From Schistosoma haematobium (Eukaryota > Platyhelminthes > Trematoda > Strigeidida > Schistosomatidae): a DNA stretch of 64,000 bases. The DNA lies in the NCBI RefSeq assembly GCF_000699445.3, contig NC_067197.1, positions 29,867,809 to 29,931,808 of the forward strand. The letters are read 5' to 3'. Positions 10,982 through 22,252 of the stretch are shown here, one piece after another. The translations under genes and the position numbers were made by a program. A model generated the notes under the pieces. It saw only the letters and a program-made list of their open reading frames with translations. It made no database searches and was not told the origin of the DNA. The stretch's first letter is position 1. Every line of letters begins with the position of its first letter.

Positions 10982-11493
10982 GTATCAGCCATATTGATTC
11001 GATTGGTATTGTTTGGGACTGCTATTGATCAGTCTCTTGTTGGCATATGTTCATTCTGTGCGGACTGCCTCTACATAACCTTAAGTTACAAGTTTTACAA
11101 GCAAAGATGGATGTTGGTTAGCAATGGAATCCAGGGTGCGCGTTTCGTTCAGTTTGGGACTCGTCAGCTGAATGTACCTGAATCTCAGAGTTGATGTTCA
11201 CTTTGACACTTGAACCCAATACCGTTCGCTTCAAACGCCATCGCGTTATTCACTCAGCTACTGAGTCTTGATAGCCACCTGCTTGTGCAATGGTATGAAG
11301 TTTAAATTCACTTGGTATTGTTTGCTTGTATCTTCCAATTGTTGTTTAGTACTGCAATTGATCAGTCTCGGAGTGAACATCAACTCTGAAATGCAGATAC
11401 ATGCAGCTAACGAGTCTCAAAGAGTACGGAACGTGCATCTTGGATTCCACTGCTAGCCACTGTTGATCTTTACTTGTATCAGCCATATTGATT
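10982..11493. mobile_element. Family A (Sm-alpha-like) composite inverted insertion with 18-bp target duplication
   Basis: A minus-oriented family A copy (about 11000-11290) has its tRNA-like head at the right and its hammerhead at about 11125-11175. It is followed by more minus-strand A tail and then a plus-oriented hammerhead part (about 11365-11460). The whole insertion, 11000-11475, lies between perfect 18-bp direct repeats GTATCAGCCATATTGATT at 10982-10999 and 11476-11493. Both hammerheads are damaged: the minus copy lacks the GTC cleavage triplet and the plus copy reads CTAACGA in the core. The flanking duplication indicates a single insertion of the composite. Confidence 0.85.
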
Positions 11494-12200
11494 TAAGATT
11501 GTACAATTAAAAAACATAACTGCTCAACTATATAATCCGTTTATAAAACAATATATTTTAAAAGACAATAAAAAGATTTATAATGATACATTCAATATTG
11601 AAATGTTTATAAATTAATGCTTACTCTTTTCTGAATAATACCACGATACACGGAACGTATGATGTGCTTGTTCAATAAATTCAGTGTAACTTTACTTTAG
11701 ATTGATTCTTTGGATATTAGTTCATATAGTTTGATTAAAAGTTTTCAAATCAGTTACAACAATCATACTCATTTGTACAAGTAACATTAACAAATCAGTA
11801 TATAACATAATAATAACATAGAAAGATTATTTATCAGGTCAATATTTTGTTGTTAATTCAATTGTTAAAAAACATCATAGAATCAAGAAACTTTCAAAAT
11901 AATAAATGTCAATCGTTAATTCATAAACAATACATTCAACACTCATTATAAGATACTTCTTTTAATGAAATTTATTGAGAATGAGTAAATTATTAGTAAA
12001 TTAGAAATAGGAAATAAGAAAATATCAATTGTTATTCAAGGCTTTAATGTAACTGAACTGGAAATAAGCAACTGATTGACAGTAATAAAAGTAAATAAAA
12101 CAAAAGGCAATGAAATCACATGAAGAAACGGAAAAAAAATACTAACAAGTACACTTTTGAATTAAGCCTTAACATGAAAATTCATTCATACTACAATTAT
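11494..12200. other. AT-rich DNA without recognised gene
   Basis: Nothing supportable was seen. Confidence 0.45.
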
Positions 12201-12448
12201 ATTACAGTTTTCAGTATGGGGTTGTGGAGATTATTAAGTTTTTGATTGAGATCATGAACCAATTGATGTTAGACCACCATTGGAAACCTGGAAGCACTGA
12301 GCGACCGTTTCGTCCTAGTATAGGACTCATCAGCAGTGAGTATCCATGATCCCACTCGCGGGATTCGAATCTAAGGCCTTCGGTTTCGCGTGCAAACGCT
12401 TGACCTCTAAATCGGCATCCAACGGTGTTAATGTCTAACCTCAACCAA
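12201..12448 (-). repeat. Family B copy, left arm of an inverted dimer
   Basis: Minus-strand tail, hammerhead (about 12293-12340) and tRNA-like head. The core reads CTGATGA, the textbook form, and helix II is intact, but the helix III region is mutated (CGGTCGCTC), so cleavage is doubtful. It faces the plus-oriented copy starting at 12449. A 10-bp direct repeat ATTACAGTTT at 12201-12210 and 13192-13201 brackets the dimer. Confidence 0.85.
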
Positions 12449-13201
12449 TCCACCGCTGGATATCGGCTCAGTGGTCAGCGCAAAACCGAAGGCCTTGGGC
12501 TCGAATCCTGCAAGTGGGATCCTGGATACTCACTGCTGAAAAGTCCCATACTAGGGCGAAACGGCCTCTCAGTGCTTCCAGGTTTCCAATGTTGGTGTTA
12601 CGAACGGGGAATTAAGAAGCCCAGACAATTACGAAAGCTATTTTCTTGGGACGTTATTGCATTTCATTCAAAACCTGTAAAACACTTATATTTATTTTTG
12701 TCCCTATCTTATTCTACATGACACGAGCTTTCGTTCTATGTATCATTCACTAGCATACCCTTTTTTTGTTCCAAAAATATTGTAATTTAAACATAATATT
12801 TTGCACTATATTTTCTACCCTAATTCCCTGTTTCGGGCATAACTGTATTTTTCCAAATTATCGTACGTCGTGGTCAAGATATGCACTTATTTATTCATGT
12901 ACATTTTTGTAGTAATCCGAATTCAGAGAATCCAGAGTTTAGTGTTCCAACTGTCTTGTCTTCTTTCACTTGCGTGTTTGCCAACCAATCAGGATTTAGA
13001 ATAGTTCTCTCTACCCCAATCGAACTCACGCGTATTAGACTCAAGGTTAAGCCACTCAGCCTGACGCGTCAAGGTCATAATTTAGACTAGACGAATCAAG
13101 GTCAAGTCATAACAAGTATCACGGGGTAAAAGCGATTCAAGGTCATAACAGTTGGTTTTACATCAATTGGTTCATGATCTCAATCAGAAACATTACAGTT
13201 T
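12449..13201 (+). repeat. Family B copy, right arm of the inverted dimer, split by a solo LTR
   Basis: The head with A-box-like GGCTCAGTGGTCAGCG and B-box-like GGGCTCGAATCC is followed by a hammerhead with a damaged core (CTGAAAA instead of CTGANGA). The tail runs to 12595, is interrupted by 12596-13150, and resumes at 13151 with the expected tail sequence up to about 13191. The 10-bp direct repeat at 13192-13201 ends the dimer. Confidence 0.85.
12596..13150. mobile_element. Solo LTR (555 bp) nested in a family B copy, 5-bp target duplication
   Basis: The insertion starts TGTTACGAACGGGG and ends GGTCATAACA, giving TGTTA/TAACA inverted ends. It is flanked by perfect 5-bp repeats GTTGG at 12591-12595 and 13151-13155. 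Removing the insertion and one GTTGG restores the family B tail, as seen in the partner arm. No internal region, polypurine tract or second LTR is present, so this is a solo LTR left by LTR-LTR recombination. It differs in sequence from the LTR at 5997-6412. Orientation is undetermined. Confidence 0.85.
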
Positions 13202-13794
13202 GTAAAAACTACAATTTCATTGTTTCTATTTAGTTTTAGAATAAAACAAGTTGGTTGTGAATGTTAAAATTATTGCATGAATGTTAATTTTCAGAAAGAA
13301 TCATCATTGTAACAAATCATGATAAATAAGCTGGTTTTTATTTCTCTCATATCTGCATATTATTTGATAATGAGCGATTGGACGAGCGTTCAGTGATGAA
13401 ACTTTGTTATTTAAAAAAGAATATAAAACGCAAAAAATGTCAATTGATAACTGAGTTAGTTATTACTCACAGTTTGACTGGATCAGTTTAAAGTTTCACA
13501 CTGTGGAACTGATTGATCCTGATTAGAATTATCTAGGAAACCAGTTTCCACTAGATTGAAATCATTTCTTGATGATAAGTGCTATTTAGGAAATAAAAAC
13601 TAATTTATGAAGTTTTCTGTCGATTACTACTAATTGCTGAACATTAACTTCATGAACTGATTATTTTTCTAATATCTATAACTAATTAAATTATCCTAAT
13701 AAAATTAAACCTCATAAAATATGAATGATCTTAGAACCGAAGTATATATTTTCATCTTATGATCCGAAAGATTTTCTAAATATTTTTCAAGTCT
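13202..13794. other. AT-rich DNA without recognised gene
   Basis: Nothing supportable was seen. Confidence 0.45.
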
Positions 13795-14075
13795 CAATCG
13801 ATTGATCACTGGGTGGTGACCAATGTCATGTGTATCAAGTCCTTATTATTAGTGCAGATCGAATGCTACCGACCATGATGCAATGTGGCCACCAGTCTAG
13901 GTGACTCGACACTGTGCACTATTGTGAGATTATATGGTGGTTGGAGGTAGTCGACAGGAAACCCTGGACCCGGGTTTCATGCGACTTGGCACTCGTCAGC
14001 AAGGTGTACCTGTAATCTTGCGGGAGCTGGTGCTCCCTGATGGATTCGATCCCGTGTCACCCAGCTTCACAGTCT
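13795..14075 (-). repeat. Family C hammerhead repeat
   Basis: On the minus strand it runs from a tRNA-like head (B-box-like GGATCGAATCC in reverse complement, about 14040-14053), through a hammerhead at 13962-14004, into a body (about 13795-13950). The body ends in the GATCACTGGGTGGTGA motif also found at both ends of the 63519-63764 element. The A-box end of the head is cut off at about 14075. Confidence 0.75.
13962..14004 (-). ncRNA. Type I hammerhead ribozyme, family C, near-intact
   Basis: In RNA sense: helix I CCTTG, core CTGACGA, helix II GTGC/GCAT around CAAGTC, core GAA, helix III ACCC/GGGT without a loop, cleavage site after GGGTC, then helix I CAGGG. The only deviation is a G-U closing pair in helix II, where a G-C pair is usual. 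Confidence 0.7.
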
Positions 14076-14243
14076 ACTCAAGTGTACTCAAATACTTATT
14101 TGTTTAATTTTTATTATCAAATCTTAATAAAGTTGTATAAATATTGGAACTGTAGTAGTTTCTATAAAATAGGAGTACACGGCAAGAAAGTAGTTTACTA
14201 TGATTAGTAATTTTTTCAAACAACAACTCAACATTTTTATGTT

Positions 14244-14312
14244 TACCTAAAGAATCATTAAAAATGAAGAAACAATGAATAACAATCTCTATGTTTTCTT
14301 AAACATTATAAC
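14244..14312 (+). repeat. Short dispersed repeat, partner of 10833-10902
   Basis: It shares about 68 bp with 10833-10902 (TACCTAAAGAATCATTAAAA ...). No mobile-element hallmarks were seen. Confidence 0.5.
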
Positions 14313-15847
14313 ACCAAAAAACATTTATGATCAAGATTCTTCAGTTTCACTACGTGTGGCGATATATAAATCTACGTCAGAATCCAACGCTACACAAATT
14401 TTCTTAAATACTGTTCAAACGATGCATACAAACAAATACACAGTATACAACTTATTCTATTGAAAAGCAACAATGTTTAACATTAAAACAGTCTCCCTTT
14501 TTTTTAAAAATGTTCCTTGACTGCGTTTCTTTTTTCTTCCTCTTCATTAACTTAACACAACATACTAACTGAGAAATAGTTTTCCACTTGAGTGATATAG
14601 TATAAATACAAAGAATGTGATATATCCACTTGATTAAATAAAATGCAGACACTAAATCGATTATAGTAATTATATGTATTTTTTTCCCTTATACTCCAAT
14701 GTTTTTCACCTTTTCTTGGTGTTTATTATAAATAATAATAATATCACCCTGTTGTTTGATATTTTATTTAATAATTATTATAATTTTACCACTAGTCAGT
14801 AATCAATTTTCTTTACACTATACACCTTTTGTTAAATAGGTCTATATGACTATAGGATGACTATACACCAGTTTACATGTATGTGTCTGAGTGAGTGGGT
14901 AGGAGGGTGATTTGACGAATATTAAATAAGGGTAAAAAATTCGACGACAGAGAATATATATATAGTTAAAAATCAATGAGATATTTTCTACTCTATTGCA
15001 CTGAAACTTGTTCATGCATACCGGTAGCTTGAATAAAACATTAAATAAAAAGTTAGAGATAGTATTTACGTGTATATGAATAAGAGACAAAGAGAAAGAG
15101 TCTGAGAAGACTTACAGTATTTAAAATAAAAACAAAAGGGGAAAGGCTTCTATTTAATTTATATAAAGATAGTAATAGACTTTATCTATGTGTATAGTTC
15201 AGTAAAATTAATTTTGGACTTGTTTGTCATTAGTAATATGTACATAGAAAAACTACATTTTGCATAATAATGTGTAGTTGTATATAATAATGTGTATTTA
15301 GTTGAATGATTCGTAAATTAGCATAAAACTAAGGGTTAATTAAACAAAGTATAGTAATCTCTTTCTAATAATGAATACTTGAGGAAATTATGACTCACGT
15401 TTCTTTACATTCAAACAATTTACTTTTGTTTTTTACAGAATTTAATACAGTTTTAAAATATCATGCATTCAATGTTTTGAATAATGAAATCTAATCTATT
15501 GTCGTATAAAGGTAAATAGGTATCTGTTTATTTACATATATGTCAATTAAATAGCTGAAGAACTACTCGAAATCAGGGCGGTAGTGAACATCTGTTTCGA
15601 TTTTGTTTAAGATAATTCATCAATGATTCTACAGTTTCTATTTCATTTGCATTATAGAAGATTTCAAGAACCAAGTTAATAAACAATAAATATATGTACG
15701 TTCTTTTTTCATAAGTTGAACTGGTATATGTATGAATAACTATGACAATTATGACTTTTAAATAATTTCAATCTTTAGAAAAGGTTATTTAGAGTTGGAA
15801 TTTGTATTTGATTAATTTTATATTTATGAATAACATTACTCGCATCA
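14313..15847. other. AT-rich DNA without recognised gene
   Basis: The small frames here (for example 14275-14463, 14452-14652 and 14842-15090) have AT-driven composition and no domain features. Confidence 0.45.
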
Positions 15848-15935
15848 ATATGTGCAAGTACATGCAACTGATGAGTCCAAAAATAACAGACGAAACGCGC
15901 ATCCTGGATTCCAGTGCTAGTCACCATTCATCACT
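15848..15935 (+). repeat. Family A hammerhead fragment
   Basis: Only the ribozyme and the following CACCATTCATC-like tail are left; the tRNA-like head is missing. The core is CTGATGA and GAAAC, helix II GTC/GAC has an enlarged loop, and the cleavage triplet is ATC. Helix I on the 5' side (TGCAA) pairs poorly with CTGGAT. Confidence 0.75.
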
Positions 15936-18802
15936 GCTTATAAAACAACATGAATTAATTAATCGGTTAAATACAATTATGAATGACATAAAAGAAATTT
16001 AGAATAATTGTTTTAAAAAAATCACTTTTAGCATATATTAATTTCTAAGATGGTAATTAAGATCATCCTTGGAAAGCTGAAGCTTTAAAGCTAAACCATC
16101 CAGTTAAAGGAAGGAAATAACACTATCAAAAGTCACTTTATATGTATTTGATGTTTAATGTTTATGATTAAATTTTAGAAATGATGGGTATCCAAATTTC
16201 AGTTTCAAAAATGTGCCTTAAACTAGCTGTTATTCCTAACTTTGTGAAGTTGTTAAATCTGTCACGGTTACATGATAATCATTTTTATATTGTATCAATT
16301 AGTAAGTACATTAATCTCCCTACGTGATTTATTCGAACTTTCGGACGGACAGGTTATTGTAAATTTTACAGTTGTTCTATATGCGGCCTTGTTAATCACT
16401 TACGAGTAATCGTGAGCATATTTTATACATATGTGCATAACAGTACACATGTTTGTAAACTTAGTGTGTCTCTTCCATACCTATAAATGTTGAGTCATGT
16501 TTAATTAAATCGATTAAACTTGTTTACCATCTCCGATTCGTGTTTGTTATCTTCTGCTGGTATTAGCAGATGTATGAAATACACTGATCCGAAATCCTAC
16601 TCTTACTTTAACTTTTGATAAACCGCTGTTCTGTGTTAAGACAACTGAATATATGCGAAGTTAATGTGATATACATTTCGTTGGTGTCTACATCGTTTGA
16701 TCAATATAAATTCAACAACGGTCAATAGGATGTAATGTAATTCAGCATTATAGAATTACTGTCACTGTTGTAGTAATTGCTTATATTTTTAATGTTATTA
16801 AATTATTAAATATAAAAAATTGTCTTTCGATATTATAAATGTGACTATGAGACTCTGGCAATCATTTTTTCTCTGAACCCGATGAAAACTTATTCCTTGG
16901 TTAATCAACATTTATTGAAGTGCAAATTTTTGTCAATTCAGTAATTCACTTCATGTTAGTGTACTTACTTCACTTTAAACCAATTTAAAATAAATTCCGA
17001 TCCTATCACAAGACGATAATTTTACTCACAGTGTTACTTCATGAGTAAACGCAACAGTAGTGAAAATCACGATCACATAGTGATCAAATGCCTCTTTCGC
17101 ATTGAAAAAAGGAAATACTAGTAACTTGGAAATTAAAACTTAAAACAAAAGATAAATAATTCTGAAGGATTGTTTTTTGATCACCGAGACTATTTCAATG
17201 TATAGATGTATGCAATTGTCGGTGTGTATATGTGTGTGTACATTTATTCAGTTAAAGTGTGAAAGGCAAGAAAATACAAGTAAAATAGGCATTTCCCATA
17301 ATAACAATAGTAATTTTTTCCATGAAAAAAGATCACTGCAGAAAATTCAAAATAAAGAAAAAGAGACTTTAACGGAAACCGAAAATGAAAGTGAAAAATA
17401 ACAAGATGAAGAGGCAATAGAAATCATTTGAATGTTGATGTGTATGTATGTACATGTATAAGTGTGTGATAGAGAGTATTGAAGAGAGACAAGATGGAGT
17501 CACCAAAAAGTTTAATGCAACTTACAATGTCTTTGCTAACTAACTAACTAACTAACCATTTGATTGACATTTTGAAGAGGTATTATCAAATAGACGAAAG
17601 TATAAAAAACGAATTTCATCAGGTTCATATTGGGTTTACTTCTTCTTTTTTCTATTCTCTCATCAACATCAACATCAGAATAATAATAATATCGACAAGA
17701 ACATCATCGTTTATTTTTACTCTCTCTCTCTCTCTATCTCTCTGAATTGTCTGCTTTCATGTTTAACTTATTTTAATGTCACTTGAAAGATGTCATTCAT
17801 TTTCTGATGAATTCTCTCTATCTTACGTCGTTTCACACTTTATATATATATATATGCATTTACCATCAGTTAACATTTTTCCTGTGTAAAAAACCTAAAT
17901 GCACTTGTATCCAATTATTATTTAGGTATATTGTTAGATAGATAGATAGATAGATAAATATAAACTTACAGACAAAATGTTCACAGTGTATCCAAGTTTG
18001 CTTTCTTTCAAGTGAGAAAATTCAATTTTTCCATATTTCCTTATTCAAATTTAATTTACTAAAGTTGATTGAAAATACTGACATTTGACAAATGTTATAT
18101 AGAATAGTTACAATACAAAAAAAGTTTTTTTTAATTTTAGATATCCATTGTATTTGAGCTTTTGAACTATATTATAGTATTAAATGGTATATTACTCAAA
18201 AACGAATATTATTACTGAAAAAAGTAGTAATAATAAATTGCACACAATGTTTTCTACATAGTCTAAAAAGTACTTTACAATTACATCTATAGAAAATTCA
18301 AACCATAATATAGTTTAATAGAAAGATCTTTCTCCCCCACCCCCCCTTTCCTATAGCTGTCTCCTTGAAGGGCTATATCACAATCGATTCATGATCATTT
18401 AAATGTATGATTGAGAAGGTATATCAGGATATGTAATTATAAAGCACATTGTTAACACTGATAACTTGATTAAAATGACATTAGCAACAAGTTGAAAAAA
18501 TAAATTCTCAAGAAACAATACATAATTCTATTGTTAGAGTTTTTCACAAAATTAACACTCAGTACAATAAAACGACGCATTATTAAAAATGGTAGACATG
18601 AAACCATATTTGATTTTACCGTTTATCATAGTACATCGAGAATATAATATTAAGAACTTTTAATAGAATGATTATTTTGTAATGGAGTTATTATAAATTG
18701 TTACCATTTGTATTATTAAATGTACCCAAATCTAATTAATAATCTATATCATATTTTAATAACATTGTGATGTTAAGCTTTCATTATTGTATTTTATTGT
18801 TG
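15936..18802. other. AT-rich DNA with simple repeats, no recognised gene
   Basis: It contains a CTCTCT tract at about 17719-17742, TATATA at about 17840-17854, a GATA tract at about 17935-17957, and a C-rich run near 18335-18346. No gene or known repeat family was recognised. Confidence 0.45.
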
Positions 18803-18970
18803 TTTATATTCCAGAATGCACAAAAACAAGAAGACTTCAGATTGTGAATCAAAACAAACTGTTTGTAATTTGTTTTTTCAGATAATTTACATCATTTTGT
18901 CCACAGTTCAGTTCAAGTAACCATCATGGCGAGTTTGTTATTTACCACTAAATTGTAAAACTCTTACTTA
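18803..18970. repeat. Left copy of a 168-bp direct duplication flanking a family B insertion
   Basis: It aligns without gaps to 19173-19340 at roughly 85% identity by hand count (about 26 differences). The two copies bracket the family B copy at 18979-19172. Confidence 0.8.
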
Positions 18971-18978
18971 ATCTTATT

Positions 18979-19172
18979 ATCAGAAGAGAGTTTTGTGGAG
19001 ATTTCAGTAATTTTATAGTTGAATTGATGAGTCAATTGAAGCTAGATCACCATGGAAAACCTGGAAGCACTGGATGGCCGTTTCGTCCTAGTATGGGACT
19101 CCTAAGCAGTGCGCACCCACGATCCCACTCGCGAGATTCGAACACCTATTTGTCCCGCGCGCGAACGCGTAC
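18979..19172 (-). repeat. Family B hammerhead SINE-like copy
   Basis: The minus-strand terminal motif ATCAGAAGAGAGTTTTGTGG, tail, hammerhead and B-box side of the head are present. The core is damaged (CTTAGGA). The head is cut off at about 19172, where the right-hand 168-bp flanking duplicate begins. Confidence 0.85.
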
Positions 19173-19340
19173 TTTATATCCCAGAATGCACGAAAACATG
19201 GAGACTTCAAACTGTAAAGTAAAACAAACTACTTGTAATTTCTTTTTTCAAATAATTTAGATCATTTCTTCCACAGTTCAGTTCAAATAACCATTATGGT
19301 TATTTTGTCATTTGTCAATAAATTGTAAAACTTTTACTTA
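19173..19340. repeat. Right copy of the 168-bp direct duplication
   Basis: Gap-free partner of 18803-18970. The length is far above the usual 5-20 bp target duplication. Confidence 0.8.
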
Positions 19341-19404
19341 TTTATTTTTAATTAAAAAGTCATCAAATATTAAATTATTATAAGATATATAAAACAATAT
19401 TTCA

Positions 19405-19512
19405 AGTCCCAATGTGAACATCAACTCTGAGATGAAGGTACATCTAGCTGACGAGTCTCAGATAGGACGAAACGCGCATCCTGAATTCCACTGTTAGCCA
19501 CTATTCATCTTT
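19405..19512 (+). repeat. Family A copy lacking most of the head
   Basis: It begins near the end of the B-box region (GTGAACATCAACTCTGAGAT) and continues through the hammerhead to the GTTAGCCACTATTCATC tail. Confidence 0.8.
19442..19486 (+). ncRNA. Type I hammerhead ribozyme, family A, core intact
   Basis: Helix I ATCTAG/CTGAAT has one mismatch and one G-U pair. Core CTGACGA, helix II GTCT/AGGAC, GAAAC and helix III ACGC/GCAT follow, with cleavage after CATC at 19480. All core nucleotides fit CUGANGA...GAAA; stem mismatches would lower activity. Confidence 0.6.
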
Positions 19513-20029
19513 GAATATTTCAACTAGTTTCTGTACATTTACAAGAAAGATAAACTGTACGAATACCTTCATAAATGAGTCATTCTGTTGTTTGTGTACA
19601 TATTGTGAATAATTGTCTTTGAATATTTAATCAAAGAAACTATGATACCAATTTTGTTTTTTGAAAAAAAAAGAACAATTTCACTGAGTTATTCATCATT
19701 TACAGCTTTAAAAGAAAAAAAAATATTGAAAAAAGGAAACCTACGTGACTTTTCTTTTGATTATTATAAAGGCGTAACTTATATGTTTGATTGTATATAA
19801 TTGAATTCATTTAATACATATACATAACTGATTAAAAGAATGAGTCTATTATGTAATAGTCTAATAAGTTTAAAGAAAAGAAAAGAAAAGAAAAAGGAAA
19901 AAGAAACGATAGAAAAACAAAAATTGATCAAAAGATTATCAATGCTAAAAGAAACAAATTCACCCGATTTAACTTACTAACCATATGCCAGAATACAAAT
20001 TGTATATATCTGTAAATATTATGTTGGAA

Positions 20030-20460
20030 TTGTTATATCTTTAGCTTATATGACTATCGTAAAATACGATTATCAATTTAGATACGTTGACTTATACGAT
20101 CAAACTAATGATGCATATATCTGTCAAGGTAGCCTAGAGTTCCAATTGGTCATTTTTCCTCTTAGCCTTGCCTGTTTAGTCCAGAACCTCAATCTCAACA
20201 TCCCCGATACGAATCGTATACAAGTAAAATAAGATCACATCATACTACACAACAGAAAATAACATTTGTACAATATCAAGCCAAAAAGTGCTTGTAATTG
20301 TGAGAAACTGTAGCTAATAGATTGAGAATAACAGTAACCAATAGATCATATAAAAGCTTATAATAAGACGAATATAAATACGTATAGTTTAGTTTCTTAA
20401 CGGTTATATAATAAGGATATTTGTATAATATTAGTCCATAAATAGTTCTCAGAACTAATC
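20030..20460 (-). mobile_element. Diverged solo-LTR-like repeat, same family as 25638-26070
   Basis: The reverse complement aligns along its length with 25638-26070: shared blocks include ATATTCGTC/GCTC..CTTAT.ATAAGCTT, CTTTTTGGCT.GAT.TTGTA and GTTCTGGACT(T/A)AACAGGCAAGGCTA. It ends (plus strand 20030) TGTTATATC, equivalent to GATATAACA on the minus strand. The start is decayed. The small frame at 20050-20232 lies inside it and is not a gene. Confidence 0.6.
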
Positions 20461-21126
20461 CATAGTTTACTCTTCACTAGAATATAGCAGGAACAATGAG
20501 TAGAATTAAAAGAACTGCCATAATAAAAATTAATTATTTGTTACAGACAAAAGTACAGTATAAGAACAAGCCAGCCAGAACCTAGAAGAAGAATACTTCT
20601 TGAAATCTTATTCTAAATTAGTAAAAGACAAGTCAGTTTTGCAATTTATCACATAGATTGAGCAACGGGAACACCTTTATGTAATAGGTTTAGAATGGTA
20701 TGTGGGAAAATCCTTTATCTCATCAAACAAAAAATAAGAATGTCAATGTTAAATGTATCAAGTGTTCACTGTTTTACATATAGATTTTACATAACGCGCG
20801 TTTAAATTCAATTTATTTATTCAAAACCCACAAAGAATTAAGTTTATTAGTGGCTTGTTCGGTTAGTAAGTTGATGAAGCAGGAATGTTAAAAGTGGCGA
20901 CGACTTTCATGTACTAATTCTTTAAGTCGATATAGAGAAAATAATGGTTCCCCTTTAACGTCATTTTCGTAACTATAGAGAATTTATTGATAGGGATTTT
21001 GTAATTGATAATAAGCTTTTTACACAATTACGTATAACTGTACGAAAGATGAAGAAGAATCTATTAACCTGAACCAATCCACACTCAAATTAATGATATC
21101 GTGTAACATTCTTTTTTTTTTACAAA
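20461..21126. other. AT-rich DNA without recognised gene
   Basis: Nothing supportable was seen. Confidence 0.4.
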
Positions 21127-21561
21127 ATTAAGATCAGAAATTCATTTTGTATTCTTTGTTTGAAACTTCCTATTGATGCCTCATCGGCATATGTGCATCC
21201 TATGCAAATTGCCTCGATATTGCCTTAAGTCACAAGCATCATAAGCAAAGATGGATAGTGGCTAGCAGTGGGATCCAGAACGCACGTTTCGTACTATTGA
21301 CCATCAATGGGAAGATTCAAACAAACAATACAAAATGACTTAAAACTTCACCCCATTAAACAAGCTGGTGGCTACCAGGACTTAGTAGCTAAGTGGATAA
21401 AGCGGTGGCGCTTGAAGTGAATGGTGTTGGGTTCGAGTCCAGGGGTGAACATCGACTCCAGAGTGTGATTACGTCCGACTGATGCGTGCCGGAAAGGACG
21501 AAACACGCTTCCTGGATTCCACTGCTAACCAACATCCATCTTTGCCTATTAAGATCAGAAA
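21127..21561. mobile_element. Family A inverted dimer with 14-bp target duplication
   Basis: A minus-oriented A tail plus partial hammerhead (about 21175-21300) is followed by a plus-oriented copy. The plus copy has a head with A-box-like TAGCTAAGTGGATAA and B-box-like GGGTTCGAGTCC, then a hammerhead and tail (about 21360-21547). The unit is bracketed by perfect 14-bp repeats ATTAAGATCAGAAA at 21127-21140 and 21548-21561. The plus hammerhead core is damaged (CTGATGC) and helix II is altered. Confidence 0.85.
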
Positions 21562-22135
21562 GCTAATGATAAGCCTTCGCAAACCGATAAACTACCTTAA
21601 ATCTTTAAGTTATATGAGGTTACTTTACTGTAGCTAAATACTTTTGACCTACATGGACTTCTTACTCACTGGCTGAACGGTTGTTTTTTAGTTGCACGGT
21701 TACCTTAGGAATTGCTCGAACCTGTCCCTATACTATGATTTCACACTAAGGAAACGATCTCTTTAAAATTGTGTGAAAAAGAAAATCTGCAATCTATAAA
21801 GTATATTAGCAGTTAATCAGTTTATTTTAAGAAAAAAAGACAAGATATGAGGATTTTCACATTCTTCATAGGAATGAGAACATGATCTATTGTGTAAGTG
21901 AAAAGCAAAGCATCCTTAGATTAATAGTGTTATTAACATTGAAGCATGATTTTCATGACTGTATACCATGATACAAGGAAACTAGTTTACTTTTTTAAGT
22001 TTGTAGATAGGATTATAGAATCACGTTGTGTTGAATATCTTAATGTTTAACATGAAAAATGTTATCCTGTAATCGATTTGCATCGGCTGTTTGAATCTTT
22101 TACTGATTTTTATGATCGCACTTGACCAGTTTTTT

Positions 22136-22252
22136 TAAGCAAACGGCACTGGGTTCAAGACCCAGGGATGCAGGCACATCTAACCGACGCGTCCTAAATG
22201 GGACGAAACGTGTGTTTCAGATTCCATTGCTAGCCATCATCAATCTCTGCTT
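22136..22252 (+). repeat. Family A fragment, decayed
   Basis: B-box-like GGGTTCAAGACCC, then a hammerhead with mutated core (CCGACGC) and the GCTAGCCATCATCAATC tail. The A-box side is missing. Confidence 0.75.

Noticed and set aside
19024..19260. Short frames beginning MSQLKLDHHGKPGSTGRPF (also near 29664, 33040, 61363)
   Set aside because: They are the same reading of the family B tail and hammerhead antisense; repeated because the SINE is repeated, not because a protein is conserved.
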